Positions 8,789 through 16,543 of a stretch of 64,000 bases of DNA are shown here, piece after piece. The position numbers and the translations under genes are program-made. Origin of the DNA: Streptomyces aurantiacus (lineage in GTDB: Bacteria; Actinomycetota; Actinomycetes; Streptomycetales; Streptomycetaceae); the NCBI RefSeq assembly GCF_027107535.1, contig NZ_CP114283.1:5518001-5582000 (forward strand), read 5' to 3'. How positions within the stretch are numbered: the stretch's first letter is position 1; the number at the start of each line of letters is the position of its first letter. A model generated the notes under the pieces. The model ran no database searches. It saw nothing but the letters and a program-made list of their open reading frames with translations, and was not told the origin of the DNA.

Positions 8789-9448
8789 TCAGGTGCCGAG
8801 ACGTGACGCCGGGTCTTCGGCCGCCTTTTTGAGCGCTGCCCGCCAGGCGAGTGCGAGAGCTGTCTCGGCGAGCCCGAGCAGAACGAGCCACAGGCCGAGC
8901 AAGCGGGTCAGTGCCCGTGCGGACTCCGAAGGCAGGGCAAGCACCACGATCCCCGCGACAACGCCGAGAATCGCGACGGTCAGGACGACACCGCGGTGCG
9001 GCAGGTCCTTGGCGGTGATGGCGGTGTAGAGGGTCAGCAGGCCTGACACGAGCCAGACGGCGCCGACGATCAGTGAGAGCGCGGCGATGGTCTGCAGGGG
9101 GTTTCGCAGGCACAGCACCCCGGCCAGAACGAAGAGCACAGCTGCGAACAGTCCCGGGAGCCGTTCACCGTGCTCCTTGTGCGCGAAGACGGACACGAAC
9201 CGGAACGCCCCGGTGGTCAGCAGATACAGGCCGATGAGGACCGCAACGACGTGCAGGGTCCCGTCCGGCCACACCAGAATCAGAACGCCGGGCACCAGTG
9301 TCACCAGTGCCGAGACCAGGATCCAGGTCCATGAGCGGCCCAGACGTGTCAGTACGTCCGCGGGGCCGCTTGCAAGGCCGGTGGCGGCCTCGCCGGCGGC
9401 CGGTCGCGGTCCGTCGTACGGCTGTGTCGGGTCACGGGGTGCGGTCAT
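8789..9448 (-). CDS. HdeD family (DUF308) membrane protein
   Basis: The ATG at 9448, with TGAGGAGCACGCC before it, gives 219 residues; the longer frame upstream has poor coding character. After a soluble N-terminus of about 35 residues there are six hydrophobic helices in three pairs, starting WTWILVSALVTLVPGVLILVW. The repeated G-x-L/V-LLLxP-type hairpins, including LFVLAGVLCLRNPLQTIAAL, are characteristic of HdeD/DUF308 proteins. In enterobacteria HdeD is linked to acid resistance. In actinomycetes the role is not established. It is monocistronic here. Confidence 0.85.
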   Translation of the reverse strand: MTAPRDPTQPYDGPRPAAGEAATGLASGPADVLTRLGRSWTWILVSALVTLVPGVLILVWPDGTLHVVAVLIGLYLLTTGAFRFVSVFAHKEHGERLPGLFAAVLFVLAGVLCLRNPLQTIAALSLIVGAVWLVSGLLTLYTAITAKDLPHRGVVLTVAILGVVAGIVVLALPSESARALTRLLGLWLVLLGLAETALALAWRAALKKAAEDPASRLGT

Positions 9449-9711
9449 GGCGTGCTCCTCACGGAAACGGGCGGGACGTCTCCGACGGCGATCGGGGCCC
9501 TGCCGCTTCAGCCTCGCGCGCGTCGTCCGCCGCTGTGTCACCCGCTGCGGGTGATCTGTCGGCTCCGCGAAGGGGGTGGGTCGATGATCGGCGTTGGGTA
9601 TGGCGAGGAGTGGGTCGTACCGGTGCCCGACCGCCCACCCGGAGCGGAGCAGGCGGGCGGACAGAGCCGCAGCACAGCGCGACAACCGATGCACGAACCA
9701 GGAGCGACACC
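9449..9711. other. Intergenic region upstream of the HdeD-type gene and SDR remnant
   Basis: These 263 bases lie between divergent starts. The HdeD promoter must be here. A purine-rich AGGAG at about 9699 precedes the truncated SDR start. No other feature is visible. Confidence 0.5.
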
Positions 9712-9831
9712 ATGAGACTCGACAACCACCGCGTCGTCGTCACAGCCGCCGGCCGCGACTTCGGGCGAACCCTGGCGATCCGGCTCGCGGACCTCGGTGC
9801 CGAGGTCTTCCTCTCCGCTCGATGTGCGGTG
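9712..9831 (+). pseudogene. Truncated short-chain dehydrogenase (N-terminus only)
   Basis: An ATG with AGGAG seven bases upstream opens a frame reading MRLDNHRVVVTAAGRDFGRT and then LAIRLADLGAEVFLSAR. This is a normal SDR N-terminus: a beta-strand, a TGxxxGxG-like glycine loop here spelled TAAGRDFG, and the second beta-strand. After about 38 codons the sequence turns into arginine- and serine-rich translation unlike any SDR and runs antisense over the next gene. An intact enzyme would need roughly 210 further residues, including a YxxxK site. This is a 3'-deleted remnant; the breakpoint lies near 9828. Confidence 0.65.
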
Positions 9832-9861
9832 CGCGCGTCTGCTCACCGCGGCTGTCGCTGG

Positions 9862-10221
9862 TCAGGAAGGCGAGCCGGAGCATCTCGGCGAGCCCGGGAT
9901 GTAGCCGTCGCTGCCTGTGTTGACGTTCGTGTCGGACACGAATCCGTTGTTGCTGAGCTTGTCCCAGATCGCCGAGGTCCCGTACGTCCCGGTCACCCGC
10001 TCGCCCTCCGTCTGACACACGATGTTGACCACGGAGCGCGCCGGGAGCACCTGGATGATCCGGTGGGACGTCGACGGACCTGTGCGGACGTTCACTTGGA
10101 CGTTCGCCGTGTGGAAGCCGGCCGCGTTCGCCGTTCCCGCGCCTCCCAGTACCCAGGCTCCGGTCAGGGTGGCCACCACTCCACCCCAGGCTGCAGACCG
10201 GCGGATCTTGGCACTCAACAT
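9862..10221 (-). CDS. Secreted SH3-like domain protein
   Basis: The ATG at 10221 (GGAGGAG upstream) gives 119 residues. Residues 1-32 are a signal peptide with a basic n-region (KIRR), a hydrophobic core and an AxA-type site near TANAA. The mature part contains the bacterial SH3 signature VNVRTGPSTSHRIIQVLPA and ends with two cysteines, one of them in the terminal SPRCSGSPS. Small secreted proteins of this type are frequent in Streptomyces; SH3b domains usually bind cell-wall peptides. The gene's 3' end lies next to the breakpoint of the SDR remnant, suggesting that a rearrangement joined them. Confidence 0.78.
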   Translation of the reverse strand: MLSAKIRRSAAWGGVVATLTGAWVLGGAGTANAAGFHTANVQVNVRTGPSTSHRIIQVLPARSVVNIVCQTEGERVTGTYGTSAIWDKLSNNGFVSDTNVNTGSDGYIPGSPRCSGSPS

Positions 10222-10545
10222 CGGGAACTCCTCCGTCACGGCATCCCCCAGTGTGGGGCACACGGCGTGAACTCTACCCAGGGCAAAGGCAGTTCGCCGC
10301 CCACGCCAGGCAGGGCGGCGCTGCCCACGTCGTTCCCGACGCGGGACAAGATGCTGCCGTCATCGGCCACGGCGACCGACCCGGCCGACAGAGGGCGCCG
10401 GAGAATTCCAGGGCCTGTGCAGTCCTTCTTTGCGATGCTGGTCGCCCCGTCCGGATGTGGACGCCACACGACGCTCTCGAAGGCTTCGAGGGCGTCGCAG
10501 CCGTCCTCGGACGCGTATGTGTACTCAAGAATGAGGGGAGGACGT
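10222..10545. other. Intergenic region (324 bp) between divergent genes
   Basis: It separates the secreted SH3 gene (minus) from the phosphotransferase gene (plus) and must hold both promoters. Reading frames across it are short and have no recognisable homology. GAGGGGAGGA at 10533-10542 is the ribosome site of the downstream gene. Confidence 0.5.
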
Positions 10546-11388
10546 ATGGAGCCGCCGGAACTCCGTCGCGCAGTCGAGGCCGGTCGGGCGACCGCTTCCG
10601 AGCTGGGCCTTCAGGTCGATGATGTGGTCGTCATCCACAACTCGGATCGTGTCGCGCTACGCCTGGAACCTTGCGGCGTTTTGGCTCGGGTCGCACCAGT
10701 GGAGCACTTGGCTGATTCCGAGTTCGAAGTAGAGGTTGCCCGCCGTCTCACCGACGTTGACGCTCCGGTGGCCGAACTCGACCCTCGGGTGGAACCGCGG
10801 GTGTTCTCGCGTGACGCCTTCGCCGTCTCGCTCTGGACCTACTACGAACCAGCGGAATCAGAGATCGCGCCGGCCGACTACGCAGATGTGTTCCTGCGAC
10901 ACCATGCCGCCCTGCGCCATGTCGACCTGGATGCTCCGCACTTCACCGATCGCGTCGCTGTGGCACTCGGCGTGGTGAAGGACCGGGAGCGGTCCCCCGA
11001 GTTGCCCGCGTCCGACCGGGAACTCCTGAGCGAAACACTCAGTGGACTGAGCGCCGCGATCAGCAGCGAAAATGCCCGCGACCAGCTGTTGCACGGCGAG
11101 CCGCATCCGGGCAACCTCCTCAACACCCGTAAAGGCCCGCTCTTTGTCGACCTCGCCACCTGCTGCCGCGGCCCGATCGAGTTCGACCTCGCCCATGCGC
11201 CCGAAGAAGTAGGGAACCAGTACAAGGGGGCCGACCCCGTCATGCTTCACCGGTGCCGCGCTCTGAACTGGGCATTGTTCTCGGCCTGGCGTTGGCGCCA
11301 AGCCGACCAGATGCCCGACCGGGACCACTGGAGGGTGGCAGGGCTCAACCACATGCGTGCTGCACTTGATCGCTGCGACCTGCGCTGA
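10546..11388 (+). CDS. Aminoglycoside phosphotransferase-family protein
   Basis: A GAGGGGAGGA site precedes this ATG, giving 280 residues. The catalytic loop reads LLHGEPHPGNLL (about residues 182-193), a variant of the HGDxHxxN motif with Glu replacing the catalytic Asp. The metal-binding segment reads FVDLATCCRGPIEFDLA, keeping the first Asp of the usual IDxxxxxxGPxxxDLA. The family phosphorylates antibiotics, sugars or amino alcohols. The D-to-E change and divergence from true resistance enzymes mean that a resistance role is not supported. It appears monocistronic and cytoplasmic. Confidence 0.78.
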   Translation: MEPPELRRAVEAGRATASELGLQVDDVVVIHNSDRVALRLEPCGVLARVAPVEHLADSEFEVEVARRLTDVDAPVAELDPRVEPRVFSRDAFAVSLWTYYEPAESEIAPADYADVFLRHHAALRHVDLDAPHFTDRVAVALGVVKDRERSPELPASDRELLSETLSGLSAAISSENARDQLLHGEPHPGNLLNTRKGPLFVDLATCCRGPIEFDLAHAPEEVGNQYKGADPVMLHRCRALNWALFSAWRWRQADQMPDRDHWRVAGLNHMRAALDRCDLR

Positions 11389-11477
11389 ACTCGAGGCAGG
11401 TCCGCCGCTCCCCTGAGATGCAGTGGCTGCACCGATCCCGGCTGTCGGCCATCTGAGCCGGTCGTTAGCCTCGGCGC

Positions 11478-12455
11478 ATGACTTCTGTGCCTCCGCCGAG
11501 AGTGATCACGCGTCACCGGGACGGGTCGATCCACGCGTACGTGACACACCCCGGCACTCTCGGCCCGCTGGAGCCCGTCGCGGTGTTCCAGCCGCGACCG
11601 GGCGACGACGTCGTGGAGTCGGCGGTCCGGCCCGACCTGGAGCGCGTCGTATATACGACGCTGGACCGCGTCGTCTGCCTCACCCGCACCGGTGACCTGG
11701 CGTGGGCATCGGCCTTCGAGCCGCACTCCGGCCGGCTCCATGGCCACCGGCCCGGCTGTGCGCTTTCCCTGGACGGTCGAACCGCGTGGATCTACCGGCC
11801 TGACGCGATGGCGGGCCGTCGAAACGCGGACCAGTGGGTGGCGCACGATCTCGGCAGTGGAGCGGTCCTCGCCTGCCAGGAGCTCGAGACGGCCGGGCAC
11901 GGCGCCGGCCACCACGTGCACCCGGTTGACGGCAGCGTCTACCTCGACGTCGGCGAGGGCCAGGACGGTTCCGTCATTCTCAGGAGTGCGGCCGGGCACG
12001 GCGGCAGGCCGGAATTCGTGACCTACCCGTGGCGGGACCGCTGCCTGATCGACCTGGCGCCGGACGGGCAGCAGTTCATGACCGTCGACCACGGGCAGGC
12101 GGACGTCGCCTTCCACCGCCATCCCAGCGGAGACGTCCTGTTCACTTTGCCCGTCGAAGCATTCGGGTACGACCCTGACGAAACCTTCGTGGAATGGAGC
12201 GGCGGTTACCTGACCCCGGACACGGCCGTCGTCGCCCTCGGCGGTGAGGGTCATGACGAGGAGGAATGGTTCCGCCACCACCTGATCGACGTCCGCACGG
12301 GCACGCTCGGTGGCGAGATCGCCGTCGAAGTGACCACCCCGTACGAACTGGTGCCCTTGGGCGACGGCTCCTGGCTCACCGACGGCCCCGACGGCGCCCC
12401 CCTCCGCTGCTCGCGCTCACCGCTGCCTTCCTCACCTCCGCCCCCGAAGGCCTGA
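11478..12455 (+). CDS. Hypothetical protein, possible beta-propeller
   Basis: This 325-residue soluble protein has no signal peptide. The sequence has repeated short strands ending in turn motifs (DRVVCLTRTGDLAW, GCALSLDGRTAWIYRP, CLIDLAPDGQQFMTVDHGQ, GYLTPDTAVVALGGEG), with conserved PDG/DG turns recurring every 45-60 residues, as in WD40- or quinoprotein-like propellers. No catalytic residue pattern is visible. The last 15 residues are proline/serine-rich and may be unstructured. Neighbours do not inform function. The start is an ATG at 11478 following CTCGGCGC, a weak ribosome site. Confidence 0.65.
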   Translation: MTSVPPPRVITRHRDGSIHAYVTHPGTLGPLEPVAVFQPRPGDDVVESAVRPDLERVVYTTLDRVVCLTRTGDLAWASAFEPHSGRLHGHRPGCALSLDGRTAWIYRPDAMAGRRNADQWVAHDLGSGAVLACQELETAGHGAGHHVHPVDGSVYLDVGEGQDGSVILRSAAGHGGRPEFVTYPWRDRCLIDLAPDGQQFMTVDHGQADVAFHRHPSGDVLFTLPVEAFGYDPDETFVEWSGGYLTPDTAVVALGGEGHDEEEWFRHHLIDVRTGTLGGEIAVEVTTPYELVPLGDGSWLTDGPDGAPLRCSRSPLPSSPPPPKA

Positions 12456-12668
12456 TGGGCAGTCACCAGCCGTCCGGGTGGGCGACTTTTGCCAGTACCA
12501 CGGGCTGCCGTCGCCCATGTCTTCCACGTCGCCACGTACGAGTCCGGCGCGGCCGCCCGCGCCATCCAGGCCGGTTCAGCAGCCGCTCCGGAACCCCCTC
12601 CGCCAACTCCGTCGCCGAGCCGGCCGGGGCCTGTACGGTTCGCCCAACGCGCATGAGGGAGGCAGTAG

Positions 12669-13763
12669 GTGACCGGCACACATCGCGTCGAAGTGTCACG
12701 GGAGCAGGTGCTGGCCCACCGGGTGGCGGCCCACGGCTTCGACCGTTCTCTCACCGCGCCCGCGATGCTGGCCCTCGGCGTACAGGACACGCCGAGAGGT
12801 TCCGCGCGTACGGCACTGGCCGCGAGGGGTGCCACGGCCGACGGGCTGGAGCTCGTGTGGTCGTTCCGCGGAGGGCCGCATCTGCACCGGATCGCCGACC
12901 TGCCGCGGCTGGCCACCGCTCTGTGGCCGGTGGACGACGCGGATGCCACGGCGCGGATCAACACCACCGTGATCAAGGAGGGCGCCAAGCTCGGCCTCGG
13001 AGCCTTCGAAGCCGCGGCCCGCGCGTTCCGTGATGTGGTGACCGCGCCGATGGCCAAGGGAGACGTCAGCACGGCGGTCAGCGCGGCCGTTCCTCCTTCA
13101 CTGACCTTCTGGTGCGAGCCGTGCGGCGCCCGGCACATCTCCGGATTGTTGTTCCAGCAGGCGGGGCTGTTCGGATCGGTACGGATTGGCGCGGAAGGCG
13201 GCCGGACGGTCGTCTCACCACTGCTGCGCCGTTTCCCCGTACCGGAGTCGGCCACCGGGACGGAGGCTCTCGTGGAGGCCTATCTGCGCTTCCTCGGTCC
13301 GGCGACGCCCGCCGAAGTCGCGAAGTACCTGGGAACCAAGCCACCCGTGGTCAAGAAGGTATGGCCACAGGACCTCGTCGAGGTCTCGGTGGACGGCAGA
13401 ACGGCGTGGCTGCCGGGTCGCGACCTGGATTCTTTGGTCTCCGCGCGGCGCGGCGAACTGGTACGGCTGCTGCCACCGGGCGATCCGTTCCTCCAGGCGC
13501 GCGACCGGACGCTGATGGTGCCCGACAAGGCCCGTGAGAAGCAGGTCTGGCGCGCCATCGGAGGCCCCGGGGCCCTGCTCGTCGGCTCGGAGATCTCCGG
13601 CATCTGGCGTGCCAAGTCCGCCGGCCGCAAGCTCGACGTGACCGTCACACCCTTCGGCCCGCTCGCGGCCTCGGTCCGCAGAGCGCTGGAAGCGGAGGCC
13701 GCGCAGGTGGCCTCCGCCCGTGGCGCGACCGAGGCGCGGCTGCACATCGGCGACGGCGCGTAG
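12669..13763 (+). CDS. AlkZ-like winged-helix DNA-binding protein (HTH_42)
   Basis: This 364-residue protein starts at a GTG with GAGGGAGG upstream. It matches the winged-helix HTH_42 family, which includes the DNA glycosylase AlkZ: ALGVQDTPRGSARTAL near residue 36, LVWSFRGGPHLHRIADLP near residue 59, and the characteristic LPPGDPFLQARDRTL near residue 275. AlkZ uses a QxQ pair to unhook azinomycin crosslinks. The equivalent place here reads VQDTP, so only the first Gln is retained. It is better called an AlkZ-like protein of unknown DNA-repair role than a glycosylase. Confidence 0.8.
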   Translation: MTGTHRVEVSREQVLAHRVAAHGFDRSLTAPAMLALGVQDTPRGSARTALAARGATADGLELVWSFRGGPHLHRIADLPRLATALWPVDDADATARINTTVIKEGAKLGLGAFEAAARAFRDVVTAPMAKGDVSTAVSAAVPPSLTFWCEPCGARHISGLLFQQAGLFGSVRIGAEGGRTVVSPLLRRFPVPESATGTEALVEAYLRFLGPATPAEVAKYLGTKPPVVKKVWPQDLVEVSVDGRTAWLPGRDLDSLVSARRGELVRLLPPGDPFLQARDRTLMVPDKAREKQVWRAIGGPGALLVGSEISGIWRAKSAGRKLDVTVTPFGPLAASVRRALEAEAAQVASARGATEARLHIGDGA

Positions 13764-14740
13764 CGGCTGCCCTGACGGCGGCGCCGCCGCCGGCGAACCG
13801 GGCAAGGCCCCCCCCCGCGATCTCCACGAGAGCCGCCGAGTACGCCCAGGCGACGCCGGCAGACGGGGGTCGATGAGCTGCCCGATGCGCATCACGGCCG
13901 GGAAGACGCCTCTCGCGTCCCTCCCCTCCGGGTCAAACATGCGTCATCCCGCGCACTACACCCCGAAGTTGCAGGTGTACCGCATCCCCACGTCCTGGAA
14001 CGTTTCACGTCATGCACCAGGGGAGCAGTTCGGCACCATCGGCAATGCCCGGGTACGCCAGAGAAGATGCAGGTCACTGGCCTTTCGCGGCGGGTTCGAG
14101 AATGATCACGCATTCCACGTACGAGGTCCCCGGAAAGGGCGTGGAACTGACCGGAACCGACTCCTGCGGTGTTGACGCGCAGTTCAGGCCTTTCTTTGAG
14201 CCTTCCAGCCAGGATCTGCCCGTGCCGGGCAGCAAACAAGCGGCGCAAATTCGATCAGGATTGTCCCGGGCCCGGCCCTGATGCGGTCACACCTACTCCC
14301 GGACGTGCAGCCGGACGTCACACGATCTCGTACGTGCGACTCGCCGTCCGGGTCGCTCACCGCGCCTGCCTCCGGCGCCCGCAGTGGCACGCCGTAGTGC
14401 ACGAACAGCTGGAAACCGTAGCCGAACAGGGCGCCGGGGACGGCCTGTTGGAGCCCGCCCATCCACCTCCGCCCGGAGGCCGCAGCCGCGGAACCCGGCC
14501 GGCTCCTGGAGCAGCGCGGCGACCCGGAACCCGCAGCAGAAACCGGTCGGTGAGTCCTGACTCAACCTTGAACACAAATTGCACACATCCTCTCTCCATA
14601 CGGGCCCTGATGGTCTAGATTGACCGTGCTTCAGCTGTTCGGGCACTAGGCGACCAGTAATGATCAATAGATCCTGCGCTACGCAAAGCCAGCAGTTCGC
14701 GTCCCCGACGCCAGTCGTCGCGGTGATCAGTTCTTAAAGC
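13764..14740. other. Gene-poor region upstream of the exopolysaccharide operon
   Basis: Nearly 1 kb has no convincing gene. GC content falls locally (about 13920-14120 and 14560-14740) compared with flanking coding sequence. A minus-strand stretch around 14350-14460 reads FGYGFQLFVHYGVPLRAPE, which has protein-like character but is cut by frame changes, and may be the remains of a lost gene. A plus-strand stretch at 14100-14280 (ITHSTYEVPGKGVELTG) is similarly inconclusive. The AT-richer end probably contains the promoter of the following operon, but I cannot place its -35 and -10 boxes with confidence. Confidence 0.5.
14551..14564. promoter_or_regulatory. Dyad TGAGTC-CT-GACTCA upstream of the exopolysaccharide operon
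   Basis: A perfect 6-bp inverted repeat with a 2-base centre sits in the AT-richer upstream region, four bases before a TTGAAC hexamer (14568-14573) that could be a -35 element. It is a plausible operator for the operon. No matching regulator is known. Confidence 0.35.
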
Positions 14741-14750
14741 CTGAGGGGGG

Positions 14751-14858
14751 TCTTGGGTGTGGGGAGCACCCGAGAATTCGACGGTTTTCCGCGCGCCTCG
14801 AGAGGTCGGCAGGGCAGGCAAGCCTGTTGCTGCCACGGCGAGTTGTGCACGCACCTCT
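14751..14858 (+). ncRNA. Predicted structured 5' leader of the exopolysaccharide operon
   Basis: Three nested or adjacent pairings occur. CTTGGGTG (14752-14759) pairs with CACCCGAG (14767-14774), 8 bp with a 7-base loop. AGAGGT (14801-14806) pairs with ACCTCT (14853-14858), and it encloses a GGCAG...CAGGC / GCCTG...CTGCC hairpin (14808-14834). No known riboswitch consensus was recognised. The three helices together suggest a folded leader RNA rather than chance in GC-rich sequence, but covariation evidence is lacking. Confidence 0.4.
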
Positions 14859-14881
14859 GAAACAGCAGGAATGTCACGCGC

Positions 14882-14953
14882 GGAGGCGGGGGCCTCCCGA
14901 GGGGAGAAGCAGTGCGGGGAGGCGGGGGCCTCCCGGGGGGAGCAACAGTGTGA
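14882..14953 (+). repeat. Two tandem 36-bp repeats, each with a GGAGGC/GCCTCC hairpin
   Basis: Units 14882-14917 and 14918-14953 match at 31 of 36 positions. Each begins GGAGGCGGGGGCCTCCCG, which folds as GGAGGC-GGGG-GCCTCC and exposes or hides a purine-rich GGGGAG. The second unit includes a possible GTG start (14950). The position suggests a duplicated element controlling translation or transcription of the operon. Confidence 0.6.
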
Positions 14954-14991
14954 GGCGAACACGTCGAACCACTGGGGACCTGGGGGGTTCT

Positions 14992-16470
14992 GTGGGGCAA
15001 GGGGGCAGAGTCAGCACGTTTCCGCCGACTGGCGGGCGTCTGGCGAACGGGGCAATCAGCCCACCCGCGATCGACTGGGAGCAGCGCTACCGCCGCACCG
15101 TGATCATCAGCGACACCGTGGCAACCGCCCTGGTGGTGGCGGCGATCGGCAACTTCTTCGGAGCCCGGGACGCGGCCAACTGGCACGAGAAGTGGGGAAT
15201 CCTCGCCTTCGGCACCGAACTGCTGGTGCTGGGGTCGCTCGCGGTGAGCCGGTCATGGGCTCCGGCCGTGCTCGGCCAGGGCGCCGAGGAGTTCCGCCGG
15301 CTCGGACGCTCACTCTTCACGGCGACCGTCGTGCTGGCGCTCGGCGGGATCGCCCTGACCTCGCGCAACATCAAGCTCTGGATCTTCGTCGCGATCCCGG
15401 CGATCGCGCTCGTCACCATGACCGCGCGGTATGTGCTGCGCCTCTCCCTGCACAAACAGCGGAAGGAGGGCCAGTGTCTGCGACCGGTGCTGGCTGCCGG
15501 CAGCCCGGACACCGTGCGCGACCTCATCAGCCGAACCCGCAAGTTCCCGCACCTCGGCTGGCGGGTGGACGGAGTGTGCACGACGGACGGGCTCCTGCTT
15601 GAGGGGGACCAACTGGACGGAGTGCCGGTCGTCGGCCGTCTGACGGACGTCGCCAAACACGTCGAGCACGACGGCTACCGTGTCGTCGCTGTCACACCGG
15701 ACCCGTACTGGACACCGGACCGGCTGCAGCGGCTGGCCTGGAACCTCGAAGGCAGCGATGCCGAGATGATCGTGGCCCCCGTACTGATGGAGGTTGCCGG
15801 ACCTCGGCTGCACGTCGACGCGGTGCTCGGAATCCCGCTGCTGCGGGTCAGCATGCCGACCTTCACCGGCGGCCGCCGGGTGGTCAAAGGGGTCGTCGAC
15901 CGGATCGGCGCAACGATCCTGCTGACGCTGTTCGCACCGCTGATGGTGTTCGTCGGGCTGCTTGTCCTGACGGACAGCCGGGGCGGGGCGTTCTACCGCC
16001 AGCGCAGGATCGGCAAGAACGGCCGCGAGTTCACCATGCTCAAGTTCCGCACCATGGTCGCCGGGGCCGACAGGGCACGTGCCGAACTGGCCGACCTCAA
16101 CGAGGGCGCCGGACTGCTGTTCAAGCTCCGCCGGGATCCGCGGGTCACCCGGGTGGGAGCGGTCCTGCGCCGGTACTCGATCGACGAACTCCCGCAGCTT
16201 TTCAACGTACTCACCGGATCGATGTCGCTCGTCGGCCCGCGGCCGCCGCTTCCGGAGGAGTCCGCCGCGTACGGCCCGGACATCCGGCGGCGGCTGCTGG
16301 TCAAGCCCGGGCTCACCGGCCTGTGGCAGATCAGCGGACGCAGCGACCTGTCGTGGGAGGAGGCGGTCCGGCTGGACCTGCGGTACGTGGAGGACTGGTC
16401 GCTCGCCCTGGACACAGTGATCTTGTGGAAGACGCTGCGGGCGGTTCTCTACGGACAGGGCGCCTACTGA
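14992..16470 (+). CDS. Initiating polyprenyl-phosphate sugar phosphotransferase (WcaJ-like)
   Basis: This enzyme transfers a sugar-1-phosphate from a nucleotide sugar to undecaprenyl phosphate, the first step of exopolysaccharide repeat assembly at the membrane. From the GTG at 14992 (GGGGGG upstream) it has 492 residues. Four or so N-terminal helices start with VIISDTVATALVVAAIGNF. A CoA-binding-like middle domain follows, then helix ILLTLFAPLMVFVGLLVL. The catalytic bacterial-sugar-transferase domain (about 300-492) has KFRTM, DELPQLFNVL, MSLVGPRP, KPGLTGLWQISGR and LDLRYVEDWS. A GTG at 14950 is an alternative start. It is the first gene of the operon, with 73 bases before the next. Confidence 0.92.
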   Translation: MGQGGRVSTFPPTGGRLANGAISPPAIDWEQRYRRTVIISDTVATALVVAAIGNFFGARDAANWHEKWGILAFGTELLVLGSLAVSRSWAPAVLGQGAEEFRRLGRSLFTATVVLALGGIALTSRNIKLWIFVAIPAIALVTMTARYVLRLSLHKQRKEGQCLRPVLAAGSPDTVRDLISRTRKFPHLGWRVDGVCTTDGLLLEGDQLDGVPVVGRLTDVAKHVEHDGYRVVAVTPDPYWTPDRLQRLAWNLEGSDAEMIVAPVLMEVAGPRLHVDAVLGIPLLRVSMPTFTGGRRVVKGVVDRIGATILLTLFAPLMVFVGLLVLTDSRGGAFYRQRRIGKNGREFTMLKFRTMVAGADRARAELADLNEGAGLLFKLRRDPRVTRVGAVLRRYSIDELPQLFNVLTGSMSLVGPRPPLPEESAAYGPDIRRRLLVKPGLTGLWQISGRSDLSWEEAVRLDLRYVEDWSLALDTVILWKTLRAVLYGQGAY

Positions 16471-16543
16471 TGCGCGGAGGTCGTCATCCGTCCGCCGCGC
16501 GGACCGCAGGCCGCGAAGGCCTGCCTGGGGGGAGAAACGGGTC

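Noticed and set aside
14293..14667. Minus-strand frame in the gene-poor region
   Set aside because: The composition is not gene-like, and the protein-like piece near 14350-14460 lies in another frame; reported as a possible remnant, not a gene.
14741..14991. Known riboswitch (c-di-AMP ydaO, c-di-GMP)
   Set aside because: I compared by eye with remembered consensus elements and found no conserved core, so only an unclassified structured leader is reported.
14757..15602. Open frame starting in the operon leader
   Set aside because: It reads through the structured leader and into the phosphoglycosyltransferase gene in another frame, with low-complexity Arg/Gly-rich translation.
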